Positions 16,481-24,575 of a stretch of DNA of 42,540 bases are shown here, piece by piece (within the stretch, counting starts at the first letter, position 1; each line of letters begins with the position of its first letter). Below the pieces are notes generated by a model. The model made no database searches, was not told the DNA's origin, and saw nothing but the letters and a program-made list of their open reading frames with translations. The DNA comes from Comamonadaceae bacterium. Its GTDB lineage: Bacteria > Pseudomonadota > Gammaproteobacteria > Burkholderiales > Burkholderiaceae_C. A program made the translations under genes and the position numbers. The stretch spans positions 1 through 42,540 of the forward strand of contig CANGPN010000021.1 of assembly GCA_947456305.1 (NCBI GenBank), read 5' to 3'.

Positions 16481-17407
16481 TTATACTTGTTTTAGGCTAT
16501 TTTTTTCATGGTTTTGCATGCATTCGCGCAATTGAGCAACCGCGCGAGGCAAATCGTCAGCAGCTGTAATAGCACGAACAAAGGCTGCTGATCCAACTCC
16601 CGTTTGCATGACCGCAGGCAGTCTCGCTAAATCTATCCCGCCAATAGCCACCAGAGATTGAGATTGCATCAATCGTGCGTACATGGCAAGTCGTCCCAAG
16701 CCCTGAGGTGCGGTGGCCATACGTTTGAGTGTGGTTGGAAATACCGCGCCCAATGCCAAATAACTTGGTTGCACTGAATAAGCCCTAAGCATTTCTACAT
16801 AACCGTGAGAACTTAGACCTAGGCGCAAACCGGCAGCTCGTATGGTTTGCAGTGGCGCTTCCGACATGTCTTCTTGTCCTAAATGGACCCCGTAGCCCCC
16901 TGCATCAATCGCATGTTGCCAATAGTCATTGATAAATAAAAGCGTGTTACTGCCTTGAACCGCTTTGACCGCGGCTTTCACCTGTTGCGCTATGGCTTTT
17001 TCGTCACTGGACTTGAAACGCAATTGCACAGTGGGCACTTCGAGTTCCACCATACGGGCTACCCATTCTGCGTCAGGCAGCACCGCATACAAACCAAGTG
17101 CAGAAGGGCAGGCAGCGAATGCATGCGAGAGATCCAGGGTGGTCAGGAAAAAGTCTTGTGGATCAATTGGCCAGTCAGTCACAATAAAAGCACCGGTGCG
17201 TTCAGTTTGGGCTTGCCATGCACTTGCGACGCAGTCTGCATCTTCCGGTACAAAACCCAGCAAGCGAGCGCCAAGCCATGCAGAGGCAAACACAGGTGGT
17301 GTATTTGCAGGAAGTTGAACCGTTAGTAATTCAAGTGAAGGTGTCTCGCCAGCCAATAAATGCTGGTGTTGATGCGCAATGTCTCTGGCGAAGGCTTGTA
17401 CGTTCAT
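16481..17407 (-). CDS. thiE: Thiamine-phosphate synthase with N-terminal extension
   Basis: Joins HMP pyrophosphate and thiazole phosphate carboxylate to thiamine monophosphate. The C-terminal part (about 115-300) is a TIM barrel with ThiE/TenI signatures: the QLRFK motif, LFINDYWQHA, YGVHLGQEDM, LGAVFPTT and GSAAFVRAI. The first 110 residues are extra compared with the usual protein of about 210, and I see no second known enzyme in them. The extension has a DWPIDPQDF segment and may be a degenerate domain. Longer ThiE proteins occur in betaproteobacteria (family knowledge, not checked). The gene lies 9 bp after thiG, ending the thiO-thiS-thiG-thiE operon. It lacks a strong ribosome site, so coupling to thiG is likely. 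Confidence 0.88.
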   Translation of the reverse strand: MNVQAFARDIAHQHQHLLAGETPSLELLTVQLPANTPPVFASAWLGARLLGFVPEDADCVASAWQAQTERTGAFIVTDWPIDPQDFFLTTLDLSHAFAACPSALGLYAVLPDAEWVARMVELEVPTVQLRFKSSDEKAIAQQVKAAVKAVQGSNTLLFINDYWQHAIDAGGYGVHLGQEDMSEAPLQTIRAAGLRLGLSSHGYVEMLRAYSVQPSYLALGAVFPTTLKRMATAPQGLGRLAMYARLMQSQSLVAIGGIDLARLPAVMQTGVGSAAFVRAITAADDLPRAVAQLRECMQNHEKNSLKQV

Positions 17408-17416
17408 GGCTTAGTT

Positions 17417-18211
17417 TCAGTTTTGGTGCCAGAACGGCGTGCCTATCAAAGGAGTGCTGGCCTGTGCATTTTCTTGTGGCTGCATAACGCCGCCTAAAAA
17501 CGCATCTCTGCCGGCTTGGACGGCCATGGCAAACGCACGCGCCATGTTCACCGGGTTGTGTGCCAATGCCACAGCGGTGTTAAGCAATATAGCGTCATAA
17601 CCCCATTCCATTACCTGACAAGCGTGTGAAGGCAATCCTAATCCCGCGTCCACAATCAAAGGGACATGCAGCCTATCGCGCAACATGCGCATGGCGTAGG
17701 GATTGACAGGGCCTTTGCCAGTGCCTATGGGGGCGGCCCAGGGCATCACTGCTTGGCACCCGACATCTACCAATCGTTGGCAAAGAACCAGGTCTTCTGT
17801 GCAGTAGGGCAGCACCTTGAATCCTGTTTTGATCAGTTGTTCTGCGGCAGACGGCAGATTGACCGTGTCCGGTTGTAAGCTGTAGTCGTCGCCGATCAAT
17901 TCCAGTTTCAGCCAATTTGTTTCAAACAGCTCCCGCGCCATCTCTGCCGTAGTGATGACTTCTTGAATGCTGTGGCACCCGGCTGTGTTGGGCAGCACCG
18001 GCACTTTCATATCGCGCAGCAAATTCCAAAATGCCGGAGAAGTTTCTGCATGAGCCGTCTGGCGACGCAGTGATGCGGTCAACATGGCAGGTTGCGCCAA
18101 TTGCACAGCGTCCTCCAGCACCTGCGGCGAAGGGTATCGGGAGGTGCCAAGCAATAAACGGCTGTTGAAAGTTTCGCCATATAAAACCAGCGGATCGGCA
18201 TGCGTGTTCAA
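17417..18211 (-). CDS. thiG: Thiazole synthase
   Basis: Forms the thiazole phosphate of thiamine from deoxyxylulose phosphate, dehydroglycine and the ThiS thiocarboxylate. A TIM barrel of 264 residues from the start I chose. Lys102 in NWLKLELIGDD is the expected imine-forming residue, and the phosphate-binding part is VDAGLGLPSHACQVMEWG. I place the start at TTG 18211: it is one base past the thiS stop and has AGGAGG 5 nt upstream. A longer frame opens at 18235 but would overlap thiS. The ribosome site is formed by the last two glycine codons of thiS. It is co-transcribed with thiO, thiS and thiE. Confidence 0.93.
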   Translation of the reverse strand: MNTHADPLVLYGETFNSRLLLGTSRYPSPQVLEDAVQLAQPAMLTASLRRQTAHAETSPAFWNLLRDMKVPVLPNTAGCHSIQEVITTAEMARELFETNWLKLELIGDDYSLQPDTVNLPSAAEQLIKTGFKVLPYCTEDLVLCQRLVDVGCQAVMPWAAPIGTGKGPVNPYAMRMLRDRLHVPLIVDAGLGLPSHACQVMEWGYDAILLNTAVALAHNPVNMARAFAMAVQAGRDAFLGGVMQPQENAQASTPLIGTPFWHQN

Positions 18212-18212
18212 T

Positions 18213-18425
18213 TCATCCTCCTGTGACCGGCACAATCAATTCAACATTGTCGCCCGCTTCCAATGAGTGGCTGGAGTAGTTTTTCTTGGGGACGAATTGC
18301 ATATTCACAGCCGCTGCAAAAGGCGGTTTCACACCGGCAGCTTCGATGGCGTCTGACAAAAACGCAGGTATTGTCAGCTCAGTGCTGATTTGATTGATTC
18401 GTACTTTTATACGTTGTTCAGACAT
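18213..18425 (-). CDS. thiS: Sulfur carrier protein ThiS
   Basis: A 70-residue ubiquitin-like protein ending in Gly-Gly, which is adenylated and converted to a thiocarboxylate to donate sulfur for thiazole. Markers are the beta-grasp length, FVPKKNYSSHSLEAGDNVELI and the IVPVTGG end. It starts one base after the thiO stop (TGA-T-ATG) and ends one base before the thiG TTG. No thiF or thiI is in the window, so the activating enzyme and sulfur donor are encoded elsewhere. The cysteine desulfurase at 38257-40128 is dedicated to encapsulin and is not an obvious donor. Confidence 0.93.
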   Translation of the reverse strand: MSEQRIKVRINQISTELTIPAFLSDAIEAAGVKPPFAAAVNMQFVPKKNYSSHSLEAGDNVELIVPVTGG

Positions 18426-18426
18426 A

Positions 18427-19506
18427 TCAGTTGGCTTGTATCAAAGTAAATCTGTCTGAAAGTGAGGTGTCGTCATTCATTAGACCCAAGATCGCATCGA
18501 GCATGGCCGGAGCAATCAAAAACCCATGCCGGTACAAACCGTTGATTTGCAAGCAACGCGTTGCTAAGCGGCGAATCCCCGGCAGGTTGTTTTTCAAGGT
18601 AGGCCGCAACTGGGTGTTAATTTCCAAAATGCGCGCTTCAGCAAACCCGCTGTGCAGGCTGTAAGCAGCACTCAACAATTCCAAAGTAGAGCGGACACTG
18701 GCCTCAGTTTTGTCATCGCTTTCGATCTCGGTGGCGCCAATCACGTACACATGATCGGGCTTGGGGGCGATGTACAAAGGGTATCGGGGATGGACCAAAC
18801 GCACAGGCCGCGTGATGTGCACCTCGGGTGCGTGCAGTCGAATGACTTCGCCGCGCACGCCACGTAAATGTGACCAGTCTTCACGCGCACCCAAGCCACG
18901 ACAGTCAAACACCCAGTCTGTGTCGGATGAGGTTTGTCTGGTCAATTCTTCCATTGACATGGGGCTATTCCAGTGGATGCGCGCATGTTGTTGTTGCAGT
19001 GAAGCCAGTAATCCGGCAAGCAGTTGACGGTTGTCCAGTTGCCCTTCACCCGGAAGAAAAAGGCCTTGCTGAAATTTGCCCAGGAGCTCGGGTTCCAGCG
19101 TTTGCAGCAATTCGCCGTCCACCGTTTGTGGCCGCGTTTGAGACGGCATGCTTTGGCTGTTGATATGTAATTTATCCACCAGCATGCGTGCTTGTTGCGC
19201 ATCCTGTCTGTGCCAAAGCATCAAAGTTCCCAACTGTTGAAAAAAAACAGGTTCGGGCAGTTGCGCGATCAATTCAGGCCAACGGCTCAGGCTGTAGTGG
19301 CCCATGTTGACCACGGGTGTTTCTGTGATGGCGGACTCTGCCAACGGTGCCAACATGGAGGCGGCTACTCTGGCTGCAGCACCCGTACCGTCAGGGCCAC
19401 TGGCTTCATGCACCTGAACACGGTGACCTTGTGTAGCGAGTGAATGGGCAAGCAAACGTCCCATCAGCCCGGCACCGAGCACAGTGCAATTCAATTGATC
19501 AGCCAT
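18427..19506 (-). CDS. thiO: Glycine oxidase (thiamine pathway)
   Basis: Oxidises glycine to the dehydroglycine needed by ThiG, using FAD and O2, which fits an aerobic organism. It has 359 residues from ATG 19506. The N-terminal FAD dinucleotide motif is VLGAGLMGRLLAHSLA, with an acidic residue further on. The DAAO-type body includes DWVFDCRGLGAR, YIAPKPDHVYVIGATE and a final GLYRHGFLIAPAM that binds flavin. AAGGGA lies 7 nt before the start. The track could run to 19608, but that would read through the divergent thiD region. It is the first gene of the thiO-S-G-E operon and is divergent from thiD with only 55 bp between them. Confidence 0.92.
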   Translation of the reverse strand: MADQLNCTVLGAGLMGRLLAHSLATQGHRVQVHEASGPDGTGAAARVAASMLAPLAESAITETPVVNMGHYSLSRWPELIAQLPEPVFFQQLGTLMLWHRQDAQQARMLVDKLHINSQSMPSQTRPQTVDGELLQTLEPELLGKFQQGLFLPGEGQLDNRQLLAGLLASLQQQHARIHWNSPMSMEELTRQTSSDTDWVFDCRGLGAREDWSHLRGVRGEVIRLHAPEVHITRPVRLVHPRYPLYIAPKPDHVYVIGATEIESDDKTEASVRSTLELLSAAYSLHSGFAEARILEINTQLRPTLKNNLPGIRRLATRCLQINGLYRHGFLIAPAMLDAILGLMNDDTSLSDRFTLIQAN

Positions 19507-19561
19507 GTGCAATCCCTTGAGCGTGAAACCACGTGTATTGGGTTTGTTGATAATCGCTGCC

Positions 19562-20407
19562 ATGCAACACACTACTTTTAACGGGCAATATGCCCGCGTC
19601 CTCAGCATCGCAGGATCGGACAGCGGCGGCGGTGCGGGTATTCAAGCCGACTTGAAAACTTTTTCTGCGCTGGGTTGTTACGGCATGACGGCCATCACCG
19701 CTTTGACGGCGCAAAACACCGTTGGCGTGCAGGCGATTCATGGCGTACCTGCGGCATTTTTGAAAACCCAATTGCAATCGGTGTTGGACGATATCGGGGT
19801 GAATGCGGTCAAGATCGGCATGCTGCATTCGCCCGAGGTGGTTGAAGTCGTGGCTTGGGCCATTGACCATTACGGTTTGAAACAAGTGGTGCTCGACCCG
19901 GTGATGGTGGCGACCAGTGGCGACCGTTTGATTGCACAAGAAACTGTGGCTGTGTTGGTCAGTGAGTTGTTTACTCGCGTGCAACTGGTCACGCCGAATT
20001 TGGATGAGGCCGGGTTGCTTTTGCAAAAAAATCTGAGCAAAGTAGATGAACTGCAAAACGCTGCGCTTGCTTTGTTGAATATGGGTGCCAAAGCAGTGTT
20101 GCTCAAAGGAGGGCATTTGCCCGGCGATATGTTGAGCGATGTGCTGCAAGTTCAAGGCAGAGATGCGGTGGTGTTTGAAGCCGCGCGCATCCCCAGTCGC
20201 AACGTGCACGGCACGGGATGCAGTTTGTCGTCGGCAATCGCGGCTTACCTCGCGCTGGGACTTGGTTTGGAGCAAGCCGTCAAGCAAGCCCGTGAATTCA
20301 TTCGTCACGCGATTGCGCAAGGTGCCGCCATCAAAACCGGTGAAGGTCACGGACCGCTTAACCATGGTTTTGCGCCTCAGGTTACGCATGTGAAACCGTT
20401 ACCGTAG
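19562..20407 (+). CDS. thiD: Hydroxymethylpyrimidine/phosphomethylpyrimidine kinase
   Basis: Phosphorylates HMP and HMP-P to HMP pyrophosphate, the pyrimidine half of thiamine. It has 281 residues. Ribokinase-fold signs are IAGSDSGGGAGIQADLKTFS at the N-terminus, the anion hole with catalytic region NVHGTGCSLSSAIAAYLALG near the C-terminus, and LDPVMVATSGD. ATG 19562 is chosen because it gives the family N-terminus; the frame opens at 19505. It is divergent from thiO. Its 3' end overlaps the cytX 3' end by 26 bp, a convergent arrangement. No TPP riboswitch is visible in its short leader. Confidence 0.93.
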   Translation: MQHTTFNGQYARVLSIAGSDSGGGAGIQADLKTFSALGCYGMTAITALTAQNTVGVQAIHGVPAAFLKTQLQSVLDDIGVNAVKIGMLHSPEVVEVVAWAIDHYGLKQVVLDPVMVATSGDRLIAQETVAVLVSELFTRVQLVTPNLDEAGLLLQKNLSKVDELQNAALALLNMGAKAVLLKGGHLPGDMLSDVLQVQGRDAVVFEAARIPSRNVHGTGCSLSSAIAAYLALGLGLEQAVKQAREFIRHAIAQGAAIKTGEGHGPLNHGFAPQVTHVKPLP

Positions 20408-21638
20408 CAGGTCGTGTCACCCAGCCGATTGCAAAAGTCAACGCCAGACTGGGTAAGGCCGAACCCCATTGCGGCAGCAGTTGTGCAAACGCGTGAAATA
20501 CCGCCACACCTGCTAACCATGCGAGTGCAGCTGGGATATCAATTTTGTGTGTGTGACTTTGTGTTGAACCAAAACCGAGTCTGCCCAAAATCACGCCGAA
20601 CAGCGGCACGAACACAGAGCTCAGTATCAACAAAAAAGGCTCCAGGCTGTGCATGGGCAAAAACAAAGCCAGCAGGGTGCAAAGCACTGAAATGCCAATG
20701 CCGAATTGACGTGAACTGAATGTTGACCACACACTGTGGCTGTTCACCGCTGCAGAGTACACGTCTCCGTAAGCGTTATCGATTTCATCCAGCAAGACCA
20801 AACCCAACGCAATCAACCCGCCTTGTGCCAGCAACAAGGTGTTGACCAAATTGGCATCCTGTGCTGACACGCTGATGACCATCACGCCCAATGCATAGCA
20901 CCAGATATTCGCCATTGCGTAGCCGATCCAACTGCCGCTCAATGCGCTGCGACTGTTTTTTCCATGCCTCGCATAGTCTGCAATCAATGGCAACCAGGAC
21001 ACAGGCATGGCGATGACCAGATCAACCGCAGACAGAAAGCCCATTTCTCCGGTGCCGGGCCGGTCCCAAAAAGCTTGCAAGCCCTGAACTTGTAACAAAC
21101 CCAGAAATTGCCAAGTCAGCCAGATCAATGACAGAACCACCAGCGGCAAACCGAAGCGGCTGACAAAACTGCGCACCAATCCCAACATGGAACTCATCAT
21201 CAGCAGTGTCAGCACGCCGCCCCACAACAACGTGGTGAGCACGGGCGATGCCCAAGCGCTGTCGGCTGCCATGGCCAGTGTGCCGTCGCGCATGACCACC
21301 AACTCAAACGTGGTCCAGCCAATCAATTGAACAATATTGAGCAGCACAGGCAAACGCGCAAACGCGCTGCCAAACACCTGGTGCATCAAACCTGCGCTTG
21401 ATAAACCGGTGTCGCAGCCGATTTTGGCCACCCATGCCAGCAGTCCGGCGCCAATTACCGAGCCGATGACAATGGCCAGCATGGCATCGTGTGTGCCAAC
21501 GGCAGGCACCAAATAAGCGCCGATTTGCATGACCAGCAGACCAACGCCTAGGCTGAACCAAAGGGATGCGTGCGCGTACCAGCCAAAGACCCGTTGCTCG
21601 TCGCTCACGGGTGTTAAAGATTCGTTTGTGTGTGCCAT
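20382..21638 (-). CDS. cytX: Hydroxymethylpyrimidine permease, NCS1 family (CytX-like)
   Basis: A 418-residue membrane protein of the purine-cytosine permease (NCS1) family with about 12 hydrophobic segments. Family motifs include WFSLGVGLLVMQIGAYL near the N-terminus and the PLIADYARHGKNSRSA loop. The gene is preceded by a TPP riboswitch, which marks it as the thiamine-precursor branch (CytX), importing HMP for ThiD. The start at ATG 21638 has GGAAAA 6 nt upstream and begins MAHTNESLTPVSDEQRVFGW. The frame opens at 21677, within the riboswitch leader. Together with thiD this suggests HMP salvage as well as synthesis; thiC is not in this window. Confidence 0.88.
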   Translation of the reverse strand: MAHTNESLTPVSDEQRVFGWYAHASLWFSLGVGLLVMQIGAYLVPAVGTHDAMLAIVIGSVIGAGLLAWVAKIGCDTGLSSAGLMHQVFGSAFARLPVLLNIVQLIGWTTFELVVMRDGTLAMAADSAWASPVLTTLLWGGVLTLLMMSSMLGLVRSFVSRFGLPLVVLSLIWLTWQFLGLLQVQGLQAFWDRPGTGEMGFLSAVDLVIAMPVSWLPLIADYARHGKNSRSALSGSWIGYAMANIWCYALGVMVISVSAQDANLVNTLLLAQGGLIALGLVLLDEIDNAYGDVYSAAVNSHSVWSTFSSRQFGIGISVLCTLLALFLPMHSLEPFLLILSSVFVPLFGVILGRLGFGSTQSHTHKIDIPAALAWLAGVAVFHAFAQLLPQWGSALPSLALTFAIGWVTRPATVTVSHA

Positions 21639-21699
21639 CTGTTTTCCAAAAGAATGGCAGTTCGGCGAGGCCCGCATCAGCAGTAGGTGTGACAGCGGA

Positions 21700-21787
21700 C
21701 CGTGCTTCCCTGCGCGAGGATTACCTCAATCAGGTTCAAAGGGACTTTCTCAGCCTTGGTTTGTGAAAACCTCAGCACCCCCAGCGG
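21700..21787 (-). promoter_or_regulatory. TPP riboswitch (THI element)
   Basis: Read on the minus strand, the conserved blocks follow in order: GGGGGTGC, a P3-like stem, GGCTGAGA, CCCTTTGAACCTGA, GGTAATCCTC and GCGCAGGGAAGC. P1 can form from CCGCT and AGC-A-CGG at the ends. This is the canonical thiamine pyrophosphate aptamer. It sits 62 bp before the cytX start. When TPP is plentiful it should turn off the HMP permease. The expression platform is not clearly a T-tailed terminator, so control of translation is more likely. Confidence 0.95.
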
Positions 21788-21805
21788 ACTTGTCAGTTGA
21801 CAAGT
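21788..21805. promoter_or_regulatory. Perfect 18-bp palindrome before the riboswitch
   Basis: ACTTGTCA and TGACAAGT form a perfect 8-bp inverted repeat around GT, immediately upstream of the riboswitch and next to a minus-strand -10-like CATAAT (21812-21817). It could be an operator at the transcription start or a 5' hairpin of the leader. Confidence 0.35.
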
Positions 21806-21839
21806 GACTGCATTATGCCTTCAGGCCCATGCGCTTTGG

Positions 21840-22877
21840 TTAAACACCCAGTAAACGGTGCAAGCGCGGTGAAGCCGTGGTGTATTCCAGCGGAATTTTT
21901 TGACCAGGGCGCAAATAAGCGGCTGCACCGTATGCGGCCAGCGTGGCTTCATGAAAACCGCTGACGATGAGTTTGCGCTTGCCCGGGTAAGTGTTGATAT
22001 CACCAACCGCAAAAATACCGGGCGCGTTGGTGCTGAAGTCTTCGGTGTTGACACTCAGTTGTTTGCGCGACATGTCCAAGCCCCAATCGGCCAGCGGGCC
22101 GAGTTGTGGGGAGAGTCCGAGTTGAACCCGTATTTGATCGCAAGGAATTTGCCGGGAGTTGCCGTCAATCAATTGAATTTGCAAACCGGTGAGTTGATGC
22201 TCTGAAGTTAGGGCGTGGGTAATTTGCGCAGTGATGAATTGGATTTTTTGCTCGCTCACGCATGAGTGAAACTGCTTTAGCAACGCTTCACTGGCATCCA
22301 ATGTGCTGCGCCTGTGAACCAATGTCACGCTACGGGCTTGCAAATTCACCGCGTCAAGCGCTGACTGCAAAGCCTCATCATCGCCGCCGACCACCACCAC
22401 ATCTTTGGCTTGAAGGTCCGGCATTTCTTCGAAGTTGTAAAACAACTGCTTGCCCTCGAACGCGTCTAACTCGGGCAATGCCAGTTTGCGCGGCATGAAC
22501 GCACCCACACCCGCAGCAATAAAAATGGTTTTGGCCAAAAAAACTGTGCCGTCAGAAGTCTCGGCTTGCCAAGATGAGTCTGCGAGTTGTTGTAGTGTGC
22601 AAACCAACTGTTGCAGGTGAAACACCGGTTTGAACGGGGAGGCTTGCTGTTGCAGGCGTTCAATCAGTTCGCGTCCAGTGCAGCGCGGCAGTCCGGGTAT
22701 GTCGTAAATCGGTTTGTCTGCATAGAGCGCCATGCATTGACCGCCAACATAGGGCAACACATCAATCACATGGGCATGGATGTCTTGTAAGCCAAGCTGA
22801 AATACCTGGAACAAGCCCACAGGCCCGGCGCCTATGACCAGCGCATCTGTTTGTATGGGTGTGGAAGTTGAGCTCAT
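21840..22877 (-). CDS. Ferredoxin--NADP reductase, thioredoxin-reductase type
   Basis: A FAD/NAD(P)H flavoprotein of 345 residues that would pass electrons between NADPH and ferredoxin. It has the TrxR-like two-domain layout. The FAD motif VIGAGPVGL is at the N-terminus and YVGGQCMALY carries just one Cys, not the CxxC of thioredoxin reductase. The NADPH domain has VVVGGDDEALQSA, and the C-terminus has GIFAVGDINTYPGKRKL. This is the YumC-like reductase group. It follows fdxA by 25 bp and stands at the end of the sulfate-reduction run, so reducing FdxA for CysI and CysH is a good inference. The start at 22877 was chosen to avoid overlapping fdxA; the frame opens at 22949. Confidence 0.88.
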   Translation of the reverse strand: MSSTSTPIQTDALVIGAGPVGLFQVFQLGLQDIHAHVIDVLPYVGGQCMALYADKPIYDIPGLPRCTGRELIERLQQQASPFKPVFHLQQLVCTLQQLADSSWQAETSDGTVFLAKTIFIAAGVGAFMPRKLALPELDAFEGKQLFYNFEEMPDLQAKDVVVVGGDDEALQSALDAVNLQARSVTLVHRRSTLDASEALLKQFHSCVSEQKIQFITAQITHALTSEHQLTGLQIQLIDGNSRQIPCDQIRVQLGLSPQLGPLADWGLDMSRKQLSVNTEDFSTNAPGIFAVGDINTYPGKRKLIVSGFHEATLAAYGAAAYLRPGQKIPLEYTTASPRLHRLLGV

Positions 22878-22902
22878 GTCAATCTGGCTGAGCCCGTGGA
22901 TG

Positions 22903-23229
22903 TCAGCGGCTGAGTTCTGACAATTTGCCTGTTTTGTCTTTCCAGTCATCCGCGTCGGGCAAAGGTGCCTTGCGTTTGGTGATGCTGGGCCAGCCGATGC
23001 GGGCCAATTCGACGTTCAAAGCCACCATGTGTTGTTGGTCGGCGGGTACATCTTCTTCGGCGTAAATGGCGTTCACCGGACATTCGGGGATACAAACGGC
23101 GCAGTCAATGCACTCATCCGGGTCGATGGTGAGGAAGTTCGGGCCTTCGCGGAAGCAGTCGACAGGGCAAACATCTACGCAGTCAGTGTATTTGCAACGG
23201 ATACAGGCTTCAGTAACAACGTGGGTCAT
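22903..23229 (-). CDS. fdxA: 7Fe ferredoxin FdxA
   Basis: A 108-residue electron carrier with one 3Fe-4S and one 4Fe-4S cluster. N-terminal cysteines lie in [20 protein letters not shown] and the second cluster in [17 protein letters not shown]. The C-terminal tail ([18 protein letters not shown]) is characteristic of FdxA of the Azotobacter type. ATG 23229 gives the family start [10 protein letters not shown]. The gene is 71 bp downstream of cysN and 25 bp upstream of the reductase. The context implies a role as electron donor in sulfite or APS reduction. Confidence 0.95.
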   Translation of the reverse strand: MTHVVTEACIRCKYTDCVDVCPVDCFREGPNFLTIDPDECIDCAVCIPECPVNAIYAEEDVPADQQHMVALNVELARIGWPSITKRKAPLPDADDWKDKTGKLSELSR

Positions 23230-23300
23230 GATGAATAAATGATTGATCGATGAGGCAGGATGGCCAAACAACTAGGCATTTTAGGGGAGGAACGGATGGA

Positions 23301-24575
23301 TCAGGCCTGAACCATGGCAGCGGCAGATGTTTTGTGGCTTGCCGTGTCTACCAGCACCATTGAGCCCATGGCCCGCGACAAGTCGAAAGGCATGGTCACC
23401 AAGGGCTGCTGCAAACTCAGTTGCACATGGCCGATGGCATTGGGCGGCAACTCGCTCGCGTCCATTTCCTGCAAGGTGTTGACATCCAATCGGTGAACGA
23501 TACGAACCACTTTGGCTTTGACCCAGCGATGGCCATGCAAAGCCCAATAAACACGACCCGCCACCAATGGCTCATCGTCCAACCAGGCAAGTGTCACGTT
23601 CAATTGGTTGTGAGCTTGTGCGGTATGGGTTTGCGCCAACACCCAGTCGCCGCGCGACACATCGACTTCACGGTCCAGCACCAGTCCTGCGCTGTGACCG
23701 GCGGCAATCTCGCCGGGCTGACGTACGCTGCTGAGCACTTCTTTGACGATGGCAGTCTGGCCGCTGGGAAACACACGAATGCTGTCGCCCGGGCGGGCCA
23801 CGCCCGTTCCCACGCGTCCCCAGTACACACGACGGCCTTTGGATGTGTCGGCGCTGTCGTGAAATTTTTCTACCCATTGCACCGCAAACGCCAATTCAGC
23901 GTCTTCTTCAAATGCGGTGACTGGCAAGCTTTCCAGCAATTGCAACAGACTTGGGCCGCTGTAGTTGCACCAGTCAGGTTGCGGGTTGACCACGTTCCAA
24001 CCTTTGAGGGCTGACACCGGCACGATGGCGGTGATGTCAATACCGGCCTCGTCAGCAAAGCTTTGCAATGCCTGGGCAATGTTCACAAAAGCGGTGGCAG
24101 CATCTTCCACTGCATCGAGTTTGTTGATGGCGAACACGACGGATGGCACACGCAAAAGTTTGAGCAACAAACTGTGTCTGCGGGTTTGCGGCAGTAAGTT
24201 GAAGCCTTGGGTAGACCAATCGAGTTTAGTTGCGTCCACCAACACCACGGCCGCGTCTGCACTTGAAGCCGCAGTGACCATGTTGCGTGTGTATTGCTCG
24301 TGACCCGGCGAGTCGCCAATGATGAATTTGCGTGACTCGGTGCTGAAATAGCGGTAGGCCACATCAATGGTGATGCCTTGTTCGCGCTCGGCAGACAAGC
24401 CGTCGGTCAGCAAGGCCAGATCGGTTTCGCCTTGGCGTTGCACACCGGCCAAATGGTCTTGCAGTACCGATTTGGAGTCGACCAGCAAACGGCCAATGAG
24501 CGTGGATTTGCCGTCGTCCACAGAACCGCAGGTAATGAATTTCAGCGCAGGTCGGGTGGAGGTTTGGGTGTTCAT
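23301..24575 (-). CDS. cysN: Sulfate adenylyltransferase subunit 1 (GTPase)
   Basis: The regulatory GTPase of ATP sulfurylase, using GTP hydrolysis to drive APS formation from sulfate and ATP. It has 424 residues, the length of stand-alone CysN without a fused CysC kinase. It is an EF-Tu-like G-domain (about 1-215): P-loop CGSVDDGKSTLIGRLL, DSPGHEQYTRN (G3) and INKLD (G4), followed by two beta-barrels. Its ATG overlaps the last base of the cysD stop (TAATG), so translation is coupled. No APS kinase gene is present in the window, in accord with the APS-type reductase CysH. Confidence 0.95.
   Translation of the reverse strand: MNTQTSTRPALKFITCGSVDDGKSTLIGRLLVDSKSVLQDHLAGVQRQGETDLALLTDGLSAEREQGITIDVAYRYFSTESRKFIIGDSPGHEQYTRNMVTAASSADAAVVLVDATKLDWSTQGFNLLPQTRRHSLLLKLLRVPSVVFAINKLDAVEDAATAFVNIAQALQSFADEAGIDITAIVPVSALKGWNVVNPQPDWCNYSGPSLLQLLESLPVTAFEEDAELAFAVQWVEKFHDSADTSKGRRVYWGRVGTGVARPGDSIRVFPSGQTAIVKEVLSSVRQPGEIAAGHSAGLVLDREVDVSRGDWVLAQTHTAQAHNQLNVTLAWLDDEPLVAGRVYWALHGHRWVKAKVVRIVHRLDVNTLQEMDASELPPNAIGHVQLSLQQPLVTMPFDLSRAMGSMVLVDTASHKTSAAAMVQA

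Noticed and set aside
19499..20389. A 296-codon minus-strand frame opposite thiD
   Set aside because: Its sequence is antisense to a clear HMP kinase and is rich in His/Gln with no domain; a codon-bias artefact.
23421..24014. Plus-strand frames of 197 and 112 codons opposite cysN
   Set aside because: Antisense shadows of a recognisable GTPase; no supporting signal.
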